Below, piece by piece: positions 6,098-10,898 of a DNA stretch of 10,898 nucleotides. The translations under genes and the position numbers were made by a program. The DNA comes from an uncultured Actinomycetes bacterium (lineage in GTDB: Bacteria; Actinomycetota; Actinomycetes; S36-B12): positions 1 through 10,898 of the forward strand of contig CAJXUJ010000030.1 of NCBI GenBank assembly GCA_913061025.1, in the 5' to 3' direction. Under the pieces are notes generated by a model. It made no database searches and had not been told where the DNA came from. It was given only the letters and a program-made list of their open reading frames with translations. Every line of letters starts with the position of its first letter. Position 1 is the first letter of the stretch.

Positions 6098-8596
6098 CTA
6101 CCGGAGACGTGCACCTAGATCTGAGGCGCACTGCTCGACGATGGCCACCCGGACTCCAGCCAATTCCTCGGCCTCCAGCGTGCGGTCGGGGGCGCGGAAT
6201 CGCAGTGCGAAGGCGAGCGACTTGTGACCGTCGGGGACCTGATCTCCCTCGTAGACGTCGAAGAGCGTCACATCTTCGAGCAGTTCCCCCGCTCCCTGCC
6301 GGATCGAGGCGGCAACCCGGTCGGCCGAGACGTCCGCAGACACGACCAGTGCGATGTCTTCCTTGGCGACCGGGTGGGTGCTGAAGACCGGTGCGGGGCG
6401 GGCATCAACACCGAGTGCGGTGATGGCGTCGAGGTCGGCTTCCATCGCGCAGGAGCGGGCGGGAAGACCCGCGTTCTCCAGGACTCCGGGGTGAATCTCA
6501 CCCGCGTGGCCGATCCTTGTCCCGTCGACCAGGACGCGGGCCTGGCGACCGGGGTGGAAGCCGGGATCACTTCCGGGTTCGACGGTGATGCGATCGGGGT
6601 CGATTCCCGCGGACTCGGCGATGACCAGGAGTGCCTCGATGGCATCGGTCCACTGCGTCGTGCGACCGGTCCCCCACCAACCGCGCGGTTCGCCGGCGCC
6701 GGTCCACAGTGCTGCGATGTGCATCGGCTGCTGCGGAAGGAGATCCTGCAGGGCGTCCCACTCTTGGTCTGACGGCCGCGCATGGACTCCCGGACGGACC
6801 GACTCAGTGGCGCTGACGCTGCCACGGAAGATGGAGCCGAGTTCGAAGATGGATAGGTCCGTGGTTCCGCGGCCGACGTTGCGCTGCGCCGCGGCGATCA
6901 GTCCGGGCAGCAGCGATCCGCGCAGCAGGGGTTGTTCGTCCGACAGCGGGTTGGCCAGGCGGGGAACGTCGCGACGTGGGTCGTCGTCGTTCCACCGAAG
7001 CGCATCGTGTTCGGTCTGAGAGACGAACGGGTAGGTCAGGACCTCGGTCATGCCACGGGCGGCGAGGACTGCGCCCACGCGGCGTCGGACCCGCTGCGCC
7101 CAGGTGCGTCCGTGCCCCGCGGGAGCCGTGGGCAAAGTGGATGGCAGGTTCTCGTATCCGACCAGGCGCACGACTTCCTCGACCAGATCAGCCGGATCGG
7201 TGAGGTCCGGTCGCCACGCGGGAGGCTCGACGGAGAGTTGGTTGCCGTGTGCATCAATGTTGCTGGTGACCGCGCAGCCGACGGATTCAAGGGTCGACAC
7301 CACACGCTCGGCATCGATCGGCATGCCGGCAACCGCTTCAGGATGGCTGGCAGCCATGGTGATGACGCGGGTGTCCATCGGGGCTTCAACGGCCGTCATC
7401 CCCTGGTATCGGCCACCACCGAGTTTGATGAGTAGTTCGGTTGCCCGCGCTGAGGCAACCGGGGCGAGGGTGCGGTCGATGCCACGCTCGAACCGACGGG
7501 ATGCCTCGCTGCTGAGGCGGTGGCGCCGGCCCATGCGCGCCACGATCGACGCTTCGAAGAACGCGGCTTCGAGGGCGATATTGGTGGTGGTGTCGGAGAT
7601 CTCGGTGTCCGCGCCACCCATGGTGCCGGCTAAGCCAATCGGCCCGCGGTCGTCGCGGATGGTGAGATCGTCGTTGCCCAGCTTGCGCTCGACATGGTCG
7701 ATGGTCTCGAGAACCTCGCCGGGTTGGGCGCGATCCACTCGAACGGTTCCCTGTAGCGAGTCGAGGTCGAAAGCGTGCAGCGGTTGGCCGAGTTCGAGCA
7801 TGACGTAGTTGGTGATGTCCACCGCGAGGGACACCGATCGCATGCCGCTGTCGCGCAGGCGGTTGACCATCCACTGCGGGGTGGGTGCGCTGGGATCGAA
7901 GTCGGTGATGGTGCGCAGGGTGAACAGTGGACAGGAGGCGAGGTCATCCGACGCGCACGCGTTGGGAGCGCGATCTTGCGCTGGGGCCGGTAACTCTTCG
8001 GGACGGTCGACGGGATCATCGAAGGCGATTTGGTAGGCGATCGCCACCTCGCGGCCGATGCCACGCGCCGACAGCGCGTATCCGCGGTCCGGGGTGATCG
8101 CGATATCGAGGATTTCGTCACCCACGCCGAGCACGGCCGCGGCGTCGTCACCGGGAGCAGCGGTTCCCTCGGCCAGCACGATGATGCCCGCGTGGTCCTC
8201 GCCTAGTCCGAGTTCGCGCTCGGAGCAGATCATGCCGTTGGAGACGTGGTCGTAGGTCTTGCGTGCAGTGATGGTGAAGTCACCCGGAAGCGTGGTGCCG
8301 GGAGGCGCGACCACAACGAGGTCACCTTCGACAAAGTTGCGCGCGCCGCAGATGATTCCGGAGGGCTCGTCGCCACCGATGTCGACCTGACACCAGCGGA
8401 TCGGCTTCTTGAAGTCGGTGAGTTCCTCGATCTCGTGCACGCGACCAACGATGATCGGACCGGAGAGTCCCTCGCCGACGTTCTCGACCGACTCGACTTC
8501 CAGACCGGCGGAAATGAGGCGGGCTGCTACGTCGCGCCCGGTTGCGTTCGCGGGAACATCGACGAGTTCGCGAATCCAGGACAGGGAAATACGCAT
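6098..8596 (-). CDS. pheT: Phenylalanyl-tRNA synthetase beta subunit PheT
   Basis: PheT is the large subunit of the alpha2beta2 enzyme that charges tRNA-Phe. It binds the tRNA and edits mischarged tyrosine. The 832-residue product has the full bacterial domain set. The N-terminal B1 segment starts MRISLSWIRELVDVP. The EMAP-like tRNA-binding OB fold lies at about 40-150 (IICGARNFVEGDLVVVAPPG, SNGMICSERELGLGEDHAGI). The B3/B4 editing region lies at about 215-400 (AVDITNYVMLELGQPLHAFDLD at 258-279, then GLAGTMGGADTEI), and B5 at about 405-485 (WRPDLTDPADLVEEVVRLVGYENLP). A catalytic-like core covers about 490-725. The C-terminal ferredoxin-fold anticodon-binding domain is at 738-832 (STHPVAKEDIALVV at its start). 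The length is normal for the family. The ATG shares its A with the pheS TGA stop (TGATG). Only a weak, distant GGGG precedes it, so translation probably depends on coupling to pheS. Confidence 0.98.
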   Translation of the reverse strand: MRISLSWIRELVDVPANATGRDVAARLISAGLEVESVENVGEGLSGPIIVGRVHEIEELTDFKKPIRWCQVDIGGDEPSGIICGARNFVEGDLVVVAPPGTTLPGDFTITARKTYDHVSNGMICSERELGLGEDHAGIIVLAEGTAAPGDDAAAVLGVGDEILDIAITPDRGYALSARGIGREVAIAYQIAFDDPVDRPEELPAPAQDRAPNACASDDLASCPLFTLRTITDFDPSAPTPQWMVNRLRDSGMRSVSLAVDITNYVMLELGQPLHAFDLDSLQGTVRVDRAQPGEVLETIDHVERKLGNDDLTIRDDRGPIGLAGTMGGADTEISDTTTNIALEAAFFEASIVARMGRRHRLSSEASRRFERGIDRTLAPVASARATELLIKLGGGRYQGMTAVEAPMDTRVITMAASHPEAVAGMPIDAERVVSTLESVGCAVTSNIDAHGNQLSVEPPAWRPDLTDPADLVEEVVRLVGYENLPSTLPTAPAGHGRTWAQRVRRRVGAVLAARGMTEVLTYPFVSQTEHDALRWNDDDPRRDVPRLANPLSDEQPLLRGSLLPGLIAAAQRNVGRGTTDLSIFELGSIFRGSVSATESVRPGVHARPSDQEWDALQDLLPQQPMHIAALWTGAGEPRGWWGTGRTTQWTDAIEALLVIAESAGIDPDRITVEPGSDPGFHPGRQARVLVDGTRIGHAGEIHPGVLENAGLPARSCAMEADLDAITALGVDARPAPVFSTHPVAKEDIALVVSADVSADRVAASIRQGAGELLEDVTLFDVYEGDQVPDGHKSLAFALRFRAPDRTLEAEELAGVRVAIVEQCASDLGARLR

Positions 8597-9705
8597 CAGA
8601 CATCAACCCCGAAGGCCTGGGTGAAGCGGACATCGCCCTCGACCATGTCTCGCATATCGGTGACGCCGTTGCGGAACATCAGGGTTCGCTCGATGCCCAT
8701 ACCGAAGGCGAATCCGCGGTACTTCTCGGTGTCGATGCCGACGGCCTGCAGCACACGCGGGTTGACCATGCCGCAGCCGCCCCATTCGATCCACCCCTCG
8801 CTGCCGCAGGTTCGACACGGTCGGCTCGGATCCCCCACCGATGCTCCTTCACAGACGAAGCATTCGAGATCCACCTCGGCACTGGGCTCGGTGAAGGGGA
8901 AATAGGACGGGCGCAGCCGGGTGACGATGCCCTCGCCGAACATCTGGGTGGCCAGGTGATCGAGCGTTCCTTTGAGATCGGCCATCGTCAGGCCTTCATC
9001 AACCGCTAGGCCCTCGATCTGGTGGAAGACCGGGGTGTGGGTTGCGTCGAGTTCGTCGGTTCGGTAGACGCGCCCGGGGGCGACGACGTAGATCGGCAGC
9101 TCGCGGTCGAGCATCGCGCGGATCTGGATCGGAGAGGTCTGGGTGCGTAGCACCACGCCACTGTCGGGTGACTCGACGTAGAACGTGTCCTGCATGGTGC
9201 GCGCCGGGTGATCCGGAGGGACGTTCAGCGCATCGAAGTTGGCCCACTCGGCCTCCGCCTCAGGGCCCTCCGCGATGTCGTAACCCATCGAGATGAACAC
9301 ATCGGACATCCGCTCCATGAGCGTGGTGAGCGGGTGACGGCCGCCAAGCGGACGGCGATTCGCGGGCAGCGTGACGTCGACGGCTTCGGCCCGCATCACC
9401 TGCTCATCGCGCTCGGCGATGAGAACGACCTCGCGGTCTTCGAGCGCCTTCTTAACCTGCGCGCGGGCCTGCCCAACCCGCTTGCCGGCATCAGCTTTGG
9501 CAGCCGGAGGCAGCGCACCGATCTCGCGATTGGCCAAGGCGATCGGTGAGCGATCACCCGAGTGCGCGAGGCGAGCTGCCTTGAGTTCGTCGAGATCACC
9601 CGCAGCAGCGATAGCGGCGACAGCCTCGGCGACCATCTGATCGACGGCTTCAGCGCTCAATGCCGACACCTGTTTTGGGTCGAAGTTCGTGTTCGGTCCA
9701 GACAT
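8596..9705 (-). CDS. pheS: Phenylalanyl-tRNA synthetase alpha subunit PheS
   Basis: PheS is the catalytic class II subunit that activates phenylalanine with ATP and transfers it to tRNA-Phe as part of the PheST tetramer. The 369-residue product has an N-terminal coiled-coil region (about 15-105), class II motif 1 near HPLTTLMERMSDVFISMGYDIAEGPE (124-149), motif 2 in GRVYRTDELDATHTPVFHQIEGL (211-233) and motif 3 in GFAFGMGIERTL (331-342). TQTSPIQIR (188-196) and SYFPFTEPSAEVDL (267-280) line the active site. An insert after that, CFVCEG...PCRTCG (282-301), has two CxxC pairs (C282, C285, C297, C300) that could hold zinc. I chose the ATG at 9705: longer in-frame readings would run into cysNC and begin with Arg-rich sequence unlike the family. 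The gap to cysNC is 26 bases with no clear Shine-Dalgarno sequence. Confidence 0.97.
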   Translation of the reverse strand: MSGPNTNFDPKQVSALSAEAVDQMVAEAVAAIAAAGDLDELKAARLAHSGDRSPIALANREIGALPPAAKADAGKRVGQARAQVKKALEDREVVLIAERDEQVMRAEAVDVTLPANRRPLGGRHPLTTLMERMSDVFISMGYDIAEGPEAEAEWANFDALNVPPDHPARTMQDTFYVESPDSGVVLRTQTSPIQIRAMLDRELPIYVVAPGRVYRTDELDATHTPVFHQIEGLAVDEGLTMADLKGTLDHLATQMFGEGIVTRLRPSYFPFTEPSAEVDLECFVCEGASVGDPSRPCRTCGSEGWIEWGGCGMVNPRVLQAVGIDTEKYRGFAFGMGIERTLMFRNGVTDMRDMVEGDVRFTQAFGVDV

Positions 9706-9731
9706 GGGACGGCAAGTATCCCAGCAGCGTT

Positions 9732-10898
9732 CTACTCGCCGAGGATGACCCGCGCGAGCGTGTCTACCTCGGTATCGAGATCGCCGGTTCCGTTCAGCAC
9801 CAGATCGGGGTGCTCGGGAATCTCGTATGCCTGACCCATGCCGGTCATGTTCGGGAGGTTGCCGGCCGCGGCTTTCGCGTAAAGGCCCTTGGGGTCGCGT
9901 TCCGCGCACACCTCAACCGGGGTGTCCACGTACACCTCAAGGAAATCACCCTCCCCGAAAAGGGCCTTGGCTGCCTCCCGATCGGATTGGTACGGCGAGA
10001 CCAGGGCAACGAACACCACGAGGCCGGCGTCACTCATCAACTTCGCGACCTCGGCGACGCGACGAACGTTCTCGGCGCGATCCTCGGCGGTGAATCCGAG
10101 GTCCTTGTTCAGGCCGGTGCGGACGTTGTCGCCGTCGAGGACGTAGGTGTGAACTCCCATTGCGTGGAGTCGTCGAACAGCGGCGTCCGCGATGGTGGAC
10201 TTGCCCGAACCGGGCAGACCGGTCAGCCACACCACGCGACTGGGGTGGCCCATGAGCGAGGTGCGGGCCTCAGCTGTGACGTCGTAATCGTGCGGGACCA
10301 CGTTGAAGGCGCGACGCATCGCGTGCCGGACGAGCCCGGCCGCGACGGTGTCTGCGGTGACTCGGTCCACCAGAAGGAATCCGCCCGTGTCGCGGCACTT
10401 GTCGTAAGCATCCATCGGAATGGGCCGGTCGGTAGCGACCTCGACGCGACCGATGTCGTTCATCTCGAGCAGACGTGCTGCGTGCTCGTGGCCGGAGACG
10501 ACGTCGAGTCGGTGACGAACGTTGGTGACCGTCGCCGGAACCGAGCGCGAGCCGGAGATCAACAGGTAGGAGCGTCCGTGGGCGAGGGGTTCCTCGCCGA
10601 TCCAGACCATGTCTGCGGCAAAACGGTCAGCCGGCTGCAACGATGATCCGTCGGGATCCTTTGCGGTCAGGACGTCGCCGCGGGTGACGTCAACCTCGTG
10701 ATCGAGAGTGATGGTGACCGCTTGGCCGAATTCGGCGCGCTCAAGGTCTCCCCCGTACGCGACGATGCGGTCGACCTTTGCGGTGCGGCCGGAATCGGCG
10801 ACCGTGATCTCGTCGCCGGGCTTGATCGAGCCAGCGACAACGGTTCCGGCGTAGCCGCGGAAGTTGCCCTCGGCGCGGACGATGAACTGCACCGGGAA
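9732..10898 (-). CDS. cysNC: Bifunctional sulfate adenylyltransferase subunit 1/adenylylsulfate kinase CysNC, N-terminus cut off by the right edge
   Basis: This fusion takes part in sulfate activation. Its CysN part is the GTPase partner of CysD in making APS, and its CysC part phosphorylates APS to PAPS. The visible 388 residues start mid-protein at FPVQFIVRAEGNFRGYAGTVVAG, a CysN beta-barrel (domain 2) motif. The frame is open to the last base of the window, so the GTPase domain (roughly the first 230-250 residues, judging from usual lengths of about 610-640) lies outside. NDIGRV and CRDTGGFLLVDRVTADTVAAGLV end the CysN part. The APS kinase domain follows, with P-loop GLPGSGKST, DGDNVRTGLNKDLGF, RAENVRRVAEVAKL, VSPYQSDRE and KGLYAKAAAG. 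The GTG at 10890-10892 is an internal Val codon, not a start. cysD would be expected upstream, beyond the edge. Confidence 0.96.
   Translation of the reverse strand, partial: FPVQFIVRAEGNFRGYAGTVVAGSIKPGDEITVADSGRTAKVDRIVAYGGDLERAEFGQAVTITLDHEVDVTRGDVLTAKDPDGSSLQPADRFAADMVWIGEEPLAHGRSYLLISGSRSVPATVTNVRHRLDVVSGHEHAARLLEMNDIGRVEVATDRPIPMDAYDKCRDTGGFLLVDRVTADTVAAGLVRHAMRRAFNVVPHDYDVTAEARTSLMGHPSRVVWLTGLPGSGKSTIADAAVRRLHAMGVHTYVLDGDNVRTGLNKDLGFTAEDRAENVRRVAEVAKLMSDAGLVVFVALVSPYQSDREAAKALFGEGDFLEVYVDTPVEVCAERDPKGLYAKAAAGNLPNMTGMGQAYEIPEHPDLVLNGTGDLDTEVDTLARVILGE

Noticed and set aside
9813..9848. Unusual TGMGQAYEIP in the APS kinase domain instead of the more common TGIDSPYEAP-type sequence
   Set aside because: This stretch varies among APS kinases, while the TG, the YE and the P-loop are kept, so there is no good reason to doubt activity.
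9706..9909. Longer PheS starting at 9909 (68 extra residues)
   Set aside because: The extension runs through the 3' end of cysNC in another frame and is Arg-rich with no family similarity. The ATG at 9705 gives a normal PheS N-terminus.
9660..10646. Long plus-strand open frame (328 codons) opposite cysNC, and others such as 1749-2549 opposite argD
   Set aside because: They lie antisense to genes with full family motifs, have no recognisable motifs of their own, and long antisense open frames are expected from codon bias in high-GC DNA.
1..10898. A new defence, mobile or otherwise undescribed system
   Set aside because: Every stretch over 40 bases is taken up by well-known housekeeping genes with intact motifs. 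I saw no integrase, transposase, toxin, direct-repeat array or tRNA.

Overview
This window is an ordinary but tightly packed block of core metabolism from a high-GC (about 60-65% G+C by eye) bacterium, most likely an Actinomycetota. The signs are a fused sulfate adenylyltransferase subunit 1/APS kinase, a pheS-pheT-argC... gene order like that of Mycobacterium, a bifunctional ArgJ, a four-cysteine insert in PheS of a type I recall from other actinobacteria, and a probable leaderless promoter. I cannot place it below phylum.

All eight recognisable genes lie on the minus strand, so they read from right to left: cysNC (3' two thirds only, cut by the right edge), pheS, pheT, argC, argJ, argB, argD, argR and argH (cut by the left edge, only the last few tens of residues missing) - nine coding regions if both partial ones are counted. 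Almost every base is coding. The longest gap is the 40 bases between pheT and argC. The other junctions are stop/start overlaps of 1 or 4 bases or gaps of 3 to 26 bases. No RNA gene, mobile element, CRISPR array or plus-strand gene is supported.

Right part (8596-10898 and on to 6098): cysNC makes APS and then PAPS from sulfate and ATP. It is followed after 26 bases by pheS and pheT, the two subunits of phenylalanyl-tRNA synthetase, joined by a TGATG overlap. Left part (1-6057): argC, argJ, argB, argD and argH give the cyclic acetyl-ornithine route from glutamate to ornithine plus the last step to arginine, together with the arginine repressor ArgR. The genes argF and argG, needed for ornithine to argininosuccinate, are not in the block, although related actinobacteria commonly keep them between argD and argR and between argR and argH.

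The most informative non-coding element is a near-perfect 30-bp palindrome at 6062-6091 between pheT and argC. It overlaps a good -10 box (TATGAT) placed 8 bases before the argC ATG. I read this as an ArgR operator on a leaderless argC promoter. That is inference, but it is directly testable. I found no sign of a previously undescribed system here.
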